A DNA stretch of 64,000 bases from Amorphophallus konjac (GCA_022559845.1 CM040120.1:164282334-164346333), one strand, 5' to 3'. Shown: positions 34,276 to 46,620, numbered from the stretch's first letter. Made by a program: numbers and translations. The notes: generated by a model from the sequence alone, not told the origin.

Positions 34276-36224
34276 TAACAGTACGATAAATATATATGTA
34301 TAACTCATATGAAATAGACACATGTCACTCAAAAATTCATGCTGTGAATATTAAGTATAAAATATGGCATTACTGAAAATCTTTTTTTCTTTATTTCTGA
34401 AATTCTCAACTTATCCAAACATAAGGGCATATATATATCAAAAAAATTTAATTCTGTGCACATAGATCAGAATGCTTTTAAATTTCATGGAATCAATACA
34501 TTTACAGAAAGGATCAAAACAAGACATTATCAAAAAATTTCAGACAGTATTTATAATTTTTACAGGATTCCTTATATTCCATTTATTCATCAAAAATTTC
34601 TAATTTTGTTCTCCGAACTCAAAATAGATTACAATTTCAGGAAACTAATACATTTACAGAAATGATCAAAACAGAAAATTTCCATCATTTTTCAGACAGT
34701 AATTATAATTTTTCTAAAATTATATATACTTCAACATGCATCATAAATTGACTAACTTTAGCTACCAAATCAGAAGGCCATTAAACTTTTACTGAAAATT
34801 ACATTTGTATGTAACACTACACAAAAAAGTTTCCATAATTTTTCATGCAGGAAGTCAAAATTTTTCAGAATCATTTAAATTCTCCTATGTATGGAAAATT
34901 AACTAAATTTAATGACAGTACTCTAAATATCACAATAATTTTTAAAACCATTATTTATAATCGAAATATCATTTCTGAAACTTTTCATTATTTTTCACAC
35001 TGTATTACTAATATTTTGATAGAATAACAAAATGCATCATGAATAATAAGTCAACTAAATATATCCACAATGATCAAAAAATTAATCAAAATTTACAGAA
35101 CATTGTTCCAGACAGAGGTATCATATAGAGGAAAATTCACTATTTTTCATTTAGTATTTCGAATTTCTGAAATTTTATATCAGTTTCTAAGATTTACAAC
35201 AATAGCATTTAAATAGAGAAAATTATTCAAAATGTTCACAATGAGTGAAATATACTAAACATTAACTTATAAATATCATATATCGGCTCTGTAATATTCT
35301 CAAGATTTTCACAGAATATTAATATTTATTGAATTTTTTAATTATTTGTTCAAACATTGAAAATTATACAAGTCAATATTCCGTCATCAGAATAACATGA
35401 AATTTTAATAAATTAGTTATAACATGCATTTAATTCTTCTGGTAAAGTTTTAAAATTTTCATAAAGTATTTCTGTTTATCTCATAATTTTATACTTCATA
35501 ACTTATTAAAAATTCTGTCAGTTCACTTACAGACATCTATAATTGTTGGTATTTTAAGAATACATCACACACAACATAATAACTATACTGTGAAATCGTA
35601 AGATTTTTATGAACAGTATATAATTTCTATATAATTATTTATTTTCTTATCATCTATTAAAAATTGATTAACAGAAATATCATGGTCTAAAAATAATAAA
35701 ACCTTTTCTACACGTGGGTCTCATAGTAAGATGCATTCCTACAATTTATGGTGATTTTATATCACCCCTTTAGACTTTTAGTATAATTAAACATCTTTAA
35801 GATAATATTAAAATATTTATAAACGTGGACATAATTTGAATCAGACATTGAATTTTTTACAGAGAGCGTAGAATATCAGATCTCATCATTCTGAAAACTT
35901 TCTAAATTTATCATGTACCGTTGCTAATTATAGTGTATTAATCACTTGATTTTACCCTTAATCACATACCTTAACACTAATGATCTCATGATAATTCGAC
36001 TAGATGTGATCACACATGGTGAAATACAGATCTCTTGATTTAATTATCTCTATAGATGTTAATTAACACACACTAAATCATTTTAAATATGCTAATCAAG
36101 AGGATTAATGTTAAATCTCTTACCTTAATAAAGCTTAAACACCTCCTTAATAATCCCTACACCTTCTCCTTCAGCACTTCACGTAGCGAGCCTCCAAGAA
36201 GAGCAAATGAAGCCCCTCTCATGG

Positions 36225-36234
36225 CTATTTATAG
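36225..36234 (-). promoter_or_regulatory. TATA box of the C 5' LTR
   Basis: CTATAAATAG on the minus strand, about 640 bases inside the LTR end. In this orientation it is the promoter that would drive C transcription toward gag. Confidence 0.7.
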
Positions 36235-36878
36235 GGGTTTTACTCTAATCAATTTTAACCATTGATTTAAATCAAGGGTGGGGATTAAACTATTAGTTTA
36301 ATGTTATTTAATTAAAAATCTGACCTTCAAACTTCACCAACCCACTCAACCCATTCCTTTTGACTACCCCATATTTTTCTTTTTTTTTATGCATATAGGG
36401 CACATTGGATTTGACTTAAGAGAAAAAGAGTTTAAACTAATGAGGGAAAGCTTAATAATAAGAAAAAAATAAATTTTTGTTATAAGCCGCAAGCGGCCAA
36501 GACGGGGGAGGGCGGTGCGCCTGCGCGCACGCACGCTTTCTTGTGGGCGACCCCCCCCCCCCGTCGACCTTTTTTTTTAATTTGACCCTTCCATTTTTTT
36601 ATTAGCCCCTTCTATTTTTTTTTATCAATTACCCCCTTCCTCCTTTTTTAACTATTTGCCCCCTTCTCTCTCTCTTTTGTTTTACTTTATTTATTTATTT
36701 TTCTTTATTCTCTTCCCTTAACTTTTAAACCCCTTTCTTTCTTTCTTTCTTTCTTTTATTTACCAAGACTAAAATAATTATAATAAGACTAATAATTCAA
36801 ACATTTAGACATAAATAAATATATTTTCATTAATCAAATAAAGTAATGAACTATAAATTCTTAGGGCATCACACCAAG

Positions 36879-38496
36879 AGATGTTAGGATGGGAGTTCTT
36901 CAGCCTGAAGGCAAGTTCTTAAATGCAAAGTTATAGATTTTTTAGAAACTTCAGATATATAAATCCAATGAGAAAGCCCTTATATTTAGATTGGTTTAAA
37001 TCTGATGAATTCTGAGTTTCTCAAATAACGACATTTAAAAATTTCTGCATTCAAAATTAATTGAAATGAACCACTATAACATATAGAGACCAGGTAAACC
37101 TCCTTTAAGCTTACTCATTCAGTTCTATTAGCCCCTTTGAAGGAAAGCTACATTTAGTATTGAGGTTAAAACACCTAGACGTTTCTGATTTTATCCATGG
37201 GCACTAAAGTTCAGATTTTTCTTTTGAAACCACTGTTTGATACAAACTATTATTGCCTTTCACTTTTCAAGAGCATTCAGGTGTGGCATGCACCTTTTGA
37301 CGTGAGAGTGCACGTTGATTAGACGCCAGCATCTCTAGTTACTCAGTGTATCCCACCATTCTGCTTCACATAGAACAGAGGTAGCAAGGCACTTCATGAC
37401 TTTGTCCACTCCACTTCATTTATGAAGTGACTCGATTTCTCAGTGAAACAATTGCCATTGCTCTGCCTTAGAGCACTTGAACTCAGCATACACCTTTTTA
37501 CATAAGGATATACATTTATCAGATGCCAATATCCCCAGTTACTCAGCATGACTGAAGTTCATTGCTTTCATTGTACCCCTTTTGAAATCTTTAGATTTGA
37601 CAATTGTTTAAAAATAATACTACAATGAAGTTCCTCAACTAAGGATGCCTTTGTACTAAAATAAACTTTCATATTTAAGAAGGCATAACATGTCAAAACA
37701 TGAAACAATGGTTTAAGTCCATTAAGTCTGAATACAGCCATTTTCAAGAAAGTTCAGCTCAAAAACTCATGAACCCATTAAACTTAAACCAATAGTTTTA
37801 TAACTTGGGAAGTCATAGAGCTCTATAAAATAAGATTCCTCTTTAAGATTTACTCTGATAAATAAGCTTTAGCAACATATAGAAATACTCCCAAGAGTTC
37901 AAAGCGTTCAAGGAAATTGGAGTAGGCAACCCTCCATTAGATTCAGATTTTCAAGGCAATTCAGACCCAAGCTAGAACATAGCAAATCACCATGATGCAA
38001 GGGCCTGATTCATACATGGAGTGCAGATGGGTAGAAGGCAAGAATGGATGGTGAACACTCCCCCTGAGGATGTGTAGTGAAATCAGACTAGAATGAGTGA
38101 AGTAAGATCATCAGATGCAAAGGAGTGTCGACACAGGCACCTCATGGTGTCGACGCACTGAGCTCAGACAGAGAGTAGTTTTCAAAAGAAATGAATTGCG
38201 AGGTCGACCTGATCAACAACAAAGAGATTTTAACAGATTTATCAAATTAAACAAGCTCCACCTAAGAAGATGTAGTCTATACATATGTCACCAAAGATGT
38301 GCAAGGATGCAGACTGAATTTATAATGTTGACTCCCCCTAAACTTGTGCATGGGTTGACAATGGTGTATGTATCAATTGATATGCATTGTTGTGTCCCTT
38401 TAACATGATATGCATTGGAATGCATGAGACCACCAGATGATGCAAGCACAAATTATTTGCAATGCATTCTGAACTAAGGTGCAAACTCATAGACTC
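36879..38496 (-). mobile_element. Element E, right part: copia-like remnant
   Basis: It continues the sequence interrupted at 6603. There is no intact gene. The minus strand shows two short GGGGGAGT-type purine tracts (complements of about 38058-38065 and 38332-38340), as in the left part. Two diverged copies of a stretch of about 60 bases lie at about 37278 and 37487, both ending in a form of AGTTACTCAG. A GTCGACACAGGC-like segment lies at 38127. It ends where the element F LTR begins. Assignment to copia is tentative. Confidence 0.4.
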
Positions 38497-38675
38497 TGTC
38501 ACGCCCCGAACCGATAGTAGCGGGAAGCGATGCTCGGAACGTGGCAGCGAAACAATCATGATAAATAGAGCAGAGAATAAATAAACACAATAAATAATAT
38601 TCAACACATGGAGGCCATTAATTTGAGAAAAATATGATTTTATTGATATTGGAAATTTAAAATACAATGTGGACT
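38497..38675 (-). mobile_element. Element F: truncated LTR copy
   Basis: TGTCACGCCCCGAACCG and the next 175 bases repeat the LTR start at 38704 with a few differences. The match ends at GTGGACTCAA and then jumps to a short segment holding the primer site. Most of this LTR and the whole internal region are therefore deleted. Confidence 0.8.
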
Positions 38676-38687
38676 CAAATAACTAAG

Positions 38688-38699
38688 GCTCTGATACCA
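38688..38699 (-). promoter_or_regulatory. Element F primer binding site
   Basis: TGGTATCAGAGC on the minus strand, four bases from the LTR start at 38704. It shows that the right-hand copy is the 5' LTR of a minus-strand element. Confidence 0.88.
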
Positions 38700-38703
38700 C
38701 TTC

Positions 38704-39468
38704 TGTCACGCCCCGAACCGATAGCAGCGGGAAGCGATGCTCGGAACGTGACAGCAAAACAGTCATGATAAATAGAGCAGAAAATAAATAAACACAATTA
38801 AATAATATTTGACACATGGAGGCCATTAATTTGAGAAAAATGTGATTTTATTGATATTTGGAAATTTAAATATAATGTGGACTCAATAAAAGAAATAAAG
38901 AAGAGGAAATAGCAAGATCCACAATACTATCCAGACTCAAGAAAATAAAAAGACTCGGTCTCAAGGCTCCAGGTTCACTCGATCATGCTGTCCCGATCCC
39001 CAATTGTAAGCGTTCCATCTACAACGTTACCTGAAAATGATGGAAATAAGGGGGGTGAGTGAAAAGCTCAGTAGGAATTATACTCTATCATCAGGTAAAT
39101 TTAAGTAATTAATCAACTTTAGGAATGCACGAATAATTCGAGAAACTCCATTAAAGCAAACTAAGTAACCAACTAGATCAGAAGATAATCAATAGATAAA
39201 CGGAAAGGGATATTGCAAGTCGAGAGATCAAGCACTATTATCAAGAACTTTTCAACGAATGGCCATTTCAAGTCAAGCAAGTCATGTCATGCAAGCAAGT
39301 ACTCCCTGCTTTCAAGCAAGTATAGCAAGTATTACGAGAGTGTGGAATGTCGTAGACTCAACACGCTAGATAGTACTCGGTGCCAAATGTCACACCTAGT
39401 CATTCACCTCCCCGGGGATCAAGTACTTTTTGGGTGTTCCTCCCAGGACTAGACTGGGCCCTTAAATA
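38704..39468 (-). mobile_element. Element F 5' LTR (incomplete)
   Basis: It starts TGTCACGCCCCGAACCG and runs right to about where the Tat-like element G begins. The outer end is not seen, and it is probably interrupted by G. A CTGAAAATGATGG...GTGAGTGAAAAGCTCAGTAG segment (39032-39083) resembles a block in the LTR of C (CTGAAAATGTTCAACATGGTGAGTC), which suggests a common origin of the LTR families. There are no genes. Confidence 0.6.
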
Positions 39469-40253
39469 TGATTGCTGGAGAGTGGGATTTTTGTAGCCCA
39501 ATTAAGAGCAGCCGAACTAGGCCCCTCTGGGCCCAACAAGGCTCAGCTCAGCCAGGTGATAGCCCCCTGGGGCCCACTTAGGCAAGAAAGCCCAATAAAA
39601 GTTTCGCTCGAGGATACTACCTTCCTTGGCGGCCTCTAGGCTCGGAAGGCCCGAGCGTCGGTCAGGTCACAGGAAAGGTCCATGCCCGAGCCATCTCTCC
39701 GCCCTGGGGAAGAAGGCACATGTCGACCAATCTGACCCATCTTCGTCCGAGCTAAGCCTACCGCCCGGATAGGGCTGGCCTCTCTGAGCTCGGTGCGACC
39801 GACGATTGCTTATCCAGGCAGCCGTTTAGAGTCCTCTGTGGGCAGGAATTTATAAAGGTGAGGGACTCCAGCTCCCCAAGGTGATAACGCTCCCACGATA
39901 AGGCAATGAAAGCCCACGTCGAGGACGTAACCCCCACCTGAAACTCCTCGACTTACAGGACTCCAGAAGATGGCGCACTATTTAACCCCGAGATACCCTC
40001 CGGCGAAAGGTAAGGGCAATCACACGCTCAAAACTCCTGAGCAGGAACCACTTCACCCTTCTGGTGGAGAGGGATCTCGCGCAGAAGCTACTTCCTCCCT
40101 ATATTGCTCCCACCATAACTCTACTGACTTAAGCATCGGAGGGTTTTCCCCAGGGACTCACCCCTGGGCCCCCTGATCCATTTCCCTTTCTTGCAGTTCA
40201 CTATCCGGTGATCCACTCCCCGCTCAGGACCAGCGCAAGATCTTACCTCTTCA
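39469..40253 (+). mobile_element. Element G 5' LTR (left end approximate)
   Basis: The right end is set by CTTCA followed two bases later by the primer-site-like sequence. The left end is placed at TGATTGCTGG but is uncertain. The LTR is GC-rich, with several GGGCCC/GGCCC motifs and a TATA box at 39851. No copy of it was found downstream, so the 3' LTR is missing or outside the window. Confidence 0.5.
39851..39858 (+). promoter_or_regulatory. TATA box of the G LTR
   Basis: TATAAAGG in a GC-rich context, about 400 bases before the LTR end, in the orientation of gag-pol. Confidence 0.55.
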
Positions 40254-40255
40254 TC

Positions 40256-40272
40256 TGACGCCATCTGTGGGA
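40256..40272 (+). promoter_or_regulatory. Element G primer-site-like sequence
   Basis: TGACGCCATCTGTGGGA is a one- or two-base variant of the TGGCGCC..CTGTGGGA sequence seen right after the 5' LTR of many plant Tat-lineage elements. I do not assign a specific tRNA. Confidence 0.6.
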
Positions 40273-40442
40273 AGCGTATGAGAAGCCAGTATGGTGCGAA
40301 GGAGCTCAGGGAGGTGGTCCGCCGGTGACAGGGGAAAGGCCATGGTAGCGGCGGGGGATGGCCCCTCTCGGGCCTTGCAGAACCCCCCCTCCAATGCCAG
40401 TGCCCCCACCGACGGACCACCACCACCACCACCACCCCCCCT

Positions 40443-43400
40443 GCAGCGGTAGGGCTACCGCCCAACGGCGGTACGGACGCCTTCCAGGCCCTCAACGCGA
40501 AACTGGATGTCCTCGTGGAGCTCATGAGGACCCAGGCGGTTGGGGATGGAAGGTCTCGCACCCCGTCAGGGAACCCTCCCCACGAGAATGCATCCCAGCA
40601 CACCGCCGGAGGCCGCTTCACTCTCCGCGGCCAGCAGATCATCCGCAACAGGATTGGAGGACCCTCGCAGGCTCCGCCTCCGGAGCAAGAGGCTTCCTCC
40701 ACACCAAGGCGGGGAAAACCTGGGGCGCGCCGTCCAAACCCGGAGACCGATGTTCCCGGGGATCACTAGGACGCTCCTCCCAGCCCCACGGCACGATAAC
40801 AGCCGGAGTTATCCCTCCGACTGTGAGATTTCGAGAGGCGGTTCGCAGAACAGGAGCGCGCCCTCCGCGCCCTGCAGAAGACCTCTTTCCCAGAGGATGA
40901 GGAGAAATCCCCATTCTCCGAATATGTCTTGAAGGCAGAGGTGTCTCCCAGAACCTCCATCCTGACCTTCAAGCTCTACGACGGCCAGGGCGACCCGGCC
41001 AACCATTATGACAGCTTCGACGCTTTGATAACCTTGCATGGAGCATCGGACGCCATCAAGTGTCGAGCCTTCGCAACCACCCTGGTCCAGGGCGCCCAGG
41101 CGTGGTTCCGGGCCCTCGCCCCCGGATCCATCCGAGACTTCAAGCAATTTGGGCGAGTCTTCAAAGAGAGTTTCACCGGAAGTGCCCCCCCAAGGTCGGT
41201 AGCGGGGCTCCTGGCCCTCAAACAGGCGCAAGGGGAAAGACTCCGGGCTTATATTCACCGATTCAAGTCGGAAGCCCTGAGAATCCCCCACCTTGACGTG
41301 GCCTCAACCATAACCACGCTGACTGGGGGCACCCGGGACGAGAATCTCCGCCGTGAACTTATCCTCCACCCTCCCTCGACCCTTGCCGAGCTAGTGACTC
41401 TGGCATTACGCCACGCCGAGTGCGAAGAGGTGCTCAGCGCTTGCCGAGACGCAACCGGCTTGGGTCGGGAGGGGGACAAGAAGCGGGCTTCCGAGCCAAG
41501 CTCAGGTTTGGGGAAAAGGCGGAACCGCTACGGGGAACGCAAGGAACCGTCACGAAAGTACGAGCGGTACACCCCACTAGCCGTGTCGGTCTACGAGATC
41601 TACGAAGGCATAAAGGACTCGGGCCTCCTCCGCCAACCCGAGCCAACGAGATCGAAGAACCGTAATCGTAACAAGCACTGCTTGTTCCACAGCGATCACG
41701 GGCACCACACCTGTGACTGCCACCAGATCCATTATGAGATTGAGCGCCTCATCTGTCAGGGACATCTAGCTCGGTTCATAGCCGAGCGTAAAGAAGACTG
41801 AGGCACCCCGGAGGAGATCGACAATGCCCCCCGCGGGGTACACATCAATGTCATCTCCGGAGGAGCAGCATCAGGCGGCGACAGCAGCCGAGGAAGGAAG
41901 CATCATGCCGAGCGAGTGACCCGAGCCATAGAGCCTCCCAAGGCCCCGTCGAGTGAGCCCCAGGTCATAGTCTTCTCCGACCAAGACCTGGAAGGGCTGA
42001 AAACCCCGCACGACGACGCCCTCGTGATTTCGGCCACGATAAACCATTGTAACGTAGATAGGATTCTAGTTGATAATGGGAGTGCCCCTGATGTACTGTC
42101 TTATGATTGTTTCCTTAAGATGGGAGAGGAACCATCCAAACTCCGCCCCATCCGAACCCCTCTCTGCGGGTTCAATGGCCTGGCCACCTATCCCGAGAGA
42201 GCCCTAAGCCTGCCGGTTACCCTCGGCACCCCACCCAAAACTGTTACGGTCATGGTGAACTTCATAGTGATTAAAGGTATGATAGCATACAACGCCATCT
42301 TCGGCCGGGGAATCCTCAGCCGAATAAAAGCGGTGCCACCTACCTATCACCAGAAAATGAAGTTCCCCACCAAAAATGGGTTGGGGGAAGTCCGAGGTAA
42401 CCAGGCCGCGGCCAGAAGGTGCTACAATATCTCGGTAGAGGCCACAAGGTCGGACGAGAAGGACAAGGGCCCCCGGGGAGTCAAGGATAAATCCACAACC
42501 ACCGAACCTGGTGGCGAATTGCTGGCAGTTTTCCTAAACGATGACCTGACCCTAGGAGTAAAGATCGGAGCCGACCTACCGTCTGAGGTTCAACAGCAAT
42601 ATAAAAAGTTCCTTTCTGAGTACATCCGAGTTTTTGCTTGGGCTGATGATCAACTCTCTGGGATACCAGAGGAGACTGTAATGCACAAGCTCAACCTCAA
42701 CCCCGCCGTGAAGCCCGTACAACAGCGCAGGAGGAAGCATGCACCGGAGAAACAGGCGATCATCAAGGCGCAGGTCACCAAGGGGCAAGAGACTAGCCTT
42801 TTTAGGCCGGTCCTGTACTTGACGTGGCTAGCCAACGTCGTCCTGGTACCGAAAGCTTCAGGCAAGTGGCGGATGTGCGTGGATTTCACCGACCTGAATA
42901 AGGCCACCCCTAAGGACTGTTATCCGTTGCCGAGCATCGACCAATTGGTTGACTCAACCTCGGGCAACGAGATACTTAGCTTCCTAGACGCCTATTCAGG
43001 TTACCACCTGATCAGAATGGATCCAGAAGATGTCGAGAAGACCACCTTCATCACCGACTACGGCGTATACTGCTACACCCGGATGCCTTTCGGGTTGAAA
43101 AACGCCGGAGCCATGTACCAGAGGCTGGTCAACCACATGTTTGAAGGACAGCTAGGTCGGAACGTCGAGGCCTACATCGACGATATGCTCGTCAAGACCC
43201 CCAAGGCCGAAGACCACTTCACCGACCTCGTTGAGACCTTCGACACCCTCCTGAGGTACAACATGAAGCTCAATCCTGCCAAGTGTGCCTTCGGAGTGAG
43301 ATCCGGGAAGTTCCTGGGTTTCCTAGTCACTCAGCGTGGGATCAAGGCCAACCCTGACAAAGTCCAGGCCATCCTGGACATGCGCCCGCCCACCTGCGTC

Positions 43401-45732
43401 AAGGACGTCCAACGCCTAACTGGGCGTGTCGCCGCTCTCAGCCGGTTCCTGTCCCGTGCGGCCGAACGATGCCTGCCCTTCTTCAAGCTGTTGAGGGGGC
43501 CCAAATTGGCATCTGCTACGTTCGCATAGGATGAGGAATGCCAGAAAGCGTTCGTCGAGCTCAAGGAGTTCTTGGCCTCGCCCCCGGTGCTCTCCAAACC
43601 CGTTCCGGGTGAAGTCTTGCTGCTCTACCTCTCGGTAACACCATCTACGGTTAGCTCGGTCCTAGTCAGAACTGACTCGGGAGTCGAGAGGCCAGTCTAC
43701 TACACCAGCAAGGTGCTCAACGAGGCGGAAAGGAGGTACCCCGCAACCGAGAAACTCGTGCTAGCGTTGGTTACCTCTGCCAGGCACCTCCGGCCCTATT
43801 TCTAGGGTCACCCCATCATCGTGCTAACCGGTGAACCATTGAAGAAGATCCTGGCCCACCCCGAAGCCTCGGGATGACTCGTCAAATGGGCCATTATGCT
43901 TGGGGCCTACGATATATCCTATCGGCCACGCTCAGCTGTGAAGGGCCAAGCGCCCGCCGACTTCATCGCCGAAAGCACCATCCCGGCTGAAGAAAGACCC
44001 CCGTCCGCTCCCGGGCCGACCTGGGAATTGTTCATTCATGGATCCTCCAACTCGGTCGGTAGTGGTGCTGTAATCCTCCTGAAGTCCCCTGAAGGAGCAG
44101 AATTGTAATATGCCTTGAAGTTCAGCTTTCAGGCATCCAACAACGCTTCCGAGTATGAGTCCCTTATCTCGGGAGCACGCATGGCCCGACGGTTAGGGGC
44201 TGAGCTTGTCAAAATCCATACTGATTCCCATCTGGTCGCTAGCCAAGTCAAGGGCGAGTACAAAGCTCGAGAGGCACCAATGATCAAATACATCCAACTG
44301 GTCAGAGACCTGGCCCAACAGTTCGAGAGATTTGAGGTAGTCCGAATAGCTCGTGAGGAAAACTCCCAAGCGGACGCCCTCTCTCGGCTGGCCTTTTCTC
44401 TCGACCCCCAGGTACCCGATTGGTCCTCCTTGAAGAGCTAGAGCGCCCGAGCATTGACTCGGAGCTCCTTACTATTGACTCAGCCATTCCGAGCGACTGG
44501 CGCACCCCCTACCTATCGTGGCTCCGGGACTCTCAAGAGCCTTCTGACCCTCGAGAGGCCCGCATATTGAAGTACCAAGCCCAGCGCTTCGTCGTTCTAG
44601 ACGGCACTCTCTACCGGAGATCTTTCTCCAGTCCCCTCCTGAAGTGTCTCGGCCCCGACGAAGCCAACCGAGCTATCCAAGATATTCATGAACGCCTGTG
44701 CGGAACGCACTCAGGAGGAAGGTCACTTACCCGGATCCTGCTACGGTAGGGTTACTGGTGGCCCACTCTGCAGCGCGACTGCATGGCCTACGTGCAACGG
44801 TGCGACCGATGCCAGCGATTCAACCACTTAGTCCATCAGCCGGCTACGGAGCTCGTCACCCTGACTGAGCCATACCCCTTCGCTCGGTGGGGGATCGACA
44901 TTCTTGGGCCGTTCCCTACTGCTCAGGCCCAGAAGAAGTTTATCATCGTCACCATCGACTACTTTACCAAGTGGATCGAGGCCGAAGCCACGGCGAGGAT
45001 CACCGAGACAGTCGTCTGGAGTTTTGTCTGGAAGTCGATCATTTGTCATTACGGCATCCCCCGGGTGATAGTGAGCGATAACGGTCGGTAATTTGACTCT
45101 CGTTATTTCTGAGACAGATGCGCCGACCTAGGTATTCGCAACCACTTCACTTCGGTCGTCCACCCTCTGGCCAACGGGCTAGTCGAGAATGCCAATAAGA
45201 CTATCTTAAAAGGCATAAAGACTAGACTCGACAAGGCCAAGGGCACTGGCTCGAGGAATTGCCTAGCGTACTTTGGTCCCACAGAACGACTCCCAGAACG
45301 GCAACCGGTGAGAGTCCTTTCCAGTTGGTATATGGCACCGAGGCCGTCATTCCGTTGGAGATCTCCAATCCCTCCCTCCGAGTCATCTGCTTCTCGCCCG
45401 AGGTAAACGAGCAAAAATTACTTGAGAACCTCGACCTAGCAGATGAACTCCGAGAGATTGCCAGCATCCGAGCAATGGAGTACCATCACCGCCTCACTCG
45501 ATACTACAACGCCAAAGTCCGAGACATGCACTTCCAACTGGGAGACTTCGTCCCTAGGAAAGCCGAAGCCTCTCGACCACTAGAGGCGGCGGGCAAGCTA
45601 TCCCTTAACTGGGAAGGCCCCTACCGAGTGGTCGAGACGCTCGGGAAAGGAGCATACCGGCTATCTACAATGGAAGGGGAACCCATCCCTCGGACATGGA
45701 ATGCAGCCACACTACGCAAGTTCTACTTTTGA
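40443..45732 (+). pseudogene. Element G: Tat-lineage Ty3 gag-pol, decayed
   Basis: The gag frame is readable from about 40443 (a poly-C slip lies just before). Gag core: YDGQGDPANHYDSF, GAQAWFRALAPGSI, with CLFHSDHGHHTCDC near 41680. Protease: ILVDNGSAPDVLS (~42056). Reverse transcriptase: WRMCVDFTDLNKATPKDCYP, MPFGLKNAGAMYQRLVN and YIDDMLVK (~43171). RNase H is at ~43600-44400. Integrase: CDRCQRF (~44802), DILGPFP and VIVSDNG (~45074). There is no chromodomain. In-frame stops are at 40767, 40797, 40824, 41799, 43527, 43803, 43875, 44106, 44747, 45089 and 45110, with frameshifts near 44420 and 45240. It is not functional. The family call rests on the gag and integrase motifs. Confidence 0.9.
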
Positions 45733-46256
45733 AGTTGTGCAAATAATTTGAGTGAAATAAAATTTTCTCCTTTTTCATTCACACGATTGTTGGTACATCA
45801 GAAAGGCAAAAGCCAATACATTACACAACATAAAGTAAAAAATCCATCTGGCACCACTGCAAGAGGCCATTGCTCGGCTGACTCGGTTGATCTCCTTGCG
45901 TCCAACCACTGACTCTGCCTCGCGTAGAAACTGGCTCGGATAAAAGCTGGTTGATCCAGTTGGCTCGGGCGGCCCATGACAAAGGTGACAGAGGGACGGC
46001 GGAGGGGAAGGTTACTTTCCAAGTTGACAGAGGCTGGGGAAGAGGGAACGCTTATGAAGGCCTCCTCTCTTCCAACCTGCCAACTCTTTGGAACGTACAG
46101 AGAGCAAGCACCCTCCGAAGAGTGAAAGAAAGGACGAGCAGAAGAGGGAAAAAGAGGCTGCCAGAAAGAAAAAGAAGTCCAGCATAGCTGGACAAGGAGG
46201 CAGGGGAAGGCCCGGAATGGAGGGAGCTTAATTTGCTCCTCCCCCCATCCCTGAAG

Positions 46257-46493
46257 CTAGCAGAGAGGGATGGGCGGCGGAGATGCCGGATGCCCCCATC
46301 CGTCCTCCATCTCGCCCCCTCCGGGATGCCTCGCTGGAACTGATAGAGGAAACGGCGTGATTTTTCCGTCAAAATCGTCTCCAGATCTGCGCGACGACCA
46401 TCGGACCCGCTTCAAACCCGCGCGACGACTGTCGGACCTGCTCAAAACCTGAAGCGGCAAAAACCTACCGCCCTCCATCATCGGCAACATCAT
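46257..46493 (-). CDS. Possible antisense accessory ORF remnant, 78 aa
   Basis: A short minus-strand ORF (MMLPMMEGGRF...) downstream of a TATA-like and telobox-containing segment. An earlier ATG at about 46513 opens a different frame that stops after 15 codons. No domain is recognised; the C-terminal half is Gly/Pro-rich. The position and orientation fit the antisense ORFs described in some Tat-lineage elements. The small size and lack of conservation evidence mean it may be chance. Confidence 0.25.
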   Translation of the reverse strand: MMLPMMEGGRFLPLQVLSRSDSRRAGLKRVRWSSRRSGDDFDGKITPFPLSVPARHPGGGEMEDGWGHPASPPPIPLC

Positions 46494-46554
46494 CTTCCGA
46501 AGGATCTTCCATGCTCTGAATGCAAAGGCTCAGCGCTATGAGAAATGGAGAGAG

Positions 46555-46620
46555 GAAAGACCGCCCTAGAAAACCCTAAAGCGATGTAGACGGAGAGATG
46601 CACCTAAGTCCCTTATAAAG
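46555..46620 (-). promoter_or_regulatory. Antisense promoter-like segment: TATA and telobox
   Basis: On the minus strand, CTTTATAAGG (46611-46620) is followed about 40 bases on by TTTAGGGTTTTCTAGGG (46565-46581). TTAGGGTTT is the telobox of many plant promoters and 5' leaders. This layout is typical of a real plant promoter and leader. Activity is unproven. Confidence 0.4.

Larger units (their letters stand above)
6604..36873 (-). mobile_element. Element C: gag-only (TR-GAG type) Ty3 retrotransposon, host of B
   Basis: A minus-strand element with TGTCACG...CATCACA LTRs and CCAAG duplicated at 6599-6603 and 36874-36878. Its own sequence is 6604-6635, 25611-29592, the internal region 29593-30809, and the LTR 30810-36873. 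The internal region is only 1217 bp. It holds a minus-strand primer site, one gag ORF and a polypurine tract, with no protease, reverse transcriptase or integrase, so it is non-autonomous. It is interrupted by element B and by a 2.3-kb insertion in the right LTR. LTR divergence looks like several percent, the oldest of the nested set. Confidence 0.88.
30810..36873 (-). mobile_element. Element C 5' LTR, with a 2.3-kb insertion
   Basis: It begins TGTCACGCCCCGACTCG and ends GGGCATCACA, followed by the target duplication CCAAG. Without the insertion at 31590-33898 it is about 3.75 kb, against 4.0 kb for the 3' LTR. The difference is mostly a block of about 260 bases near 34283 that is missing here. 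It carries the 36-bp minisatellite and the same TATA box. Confidence 0.88.
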
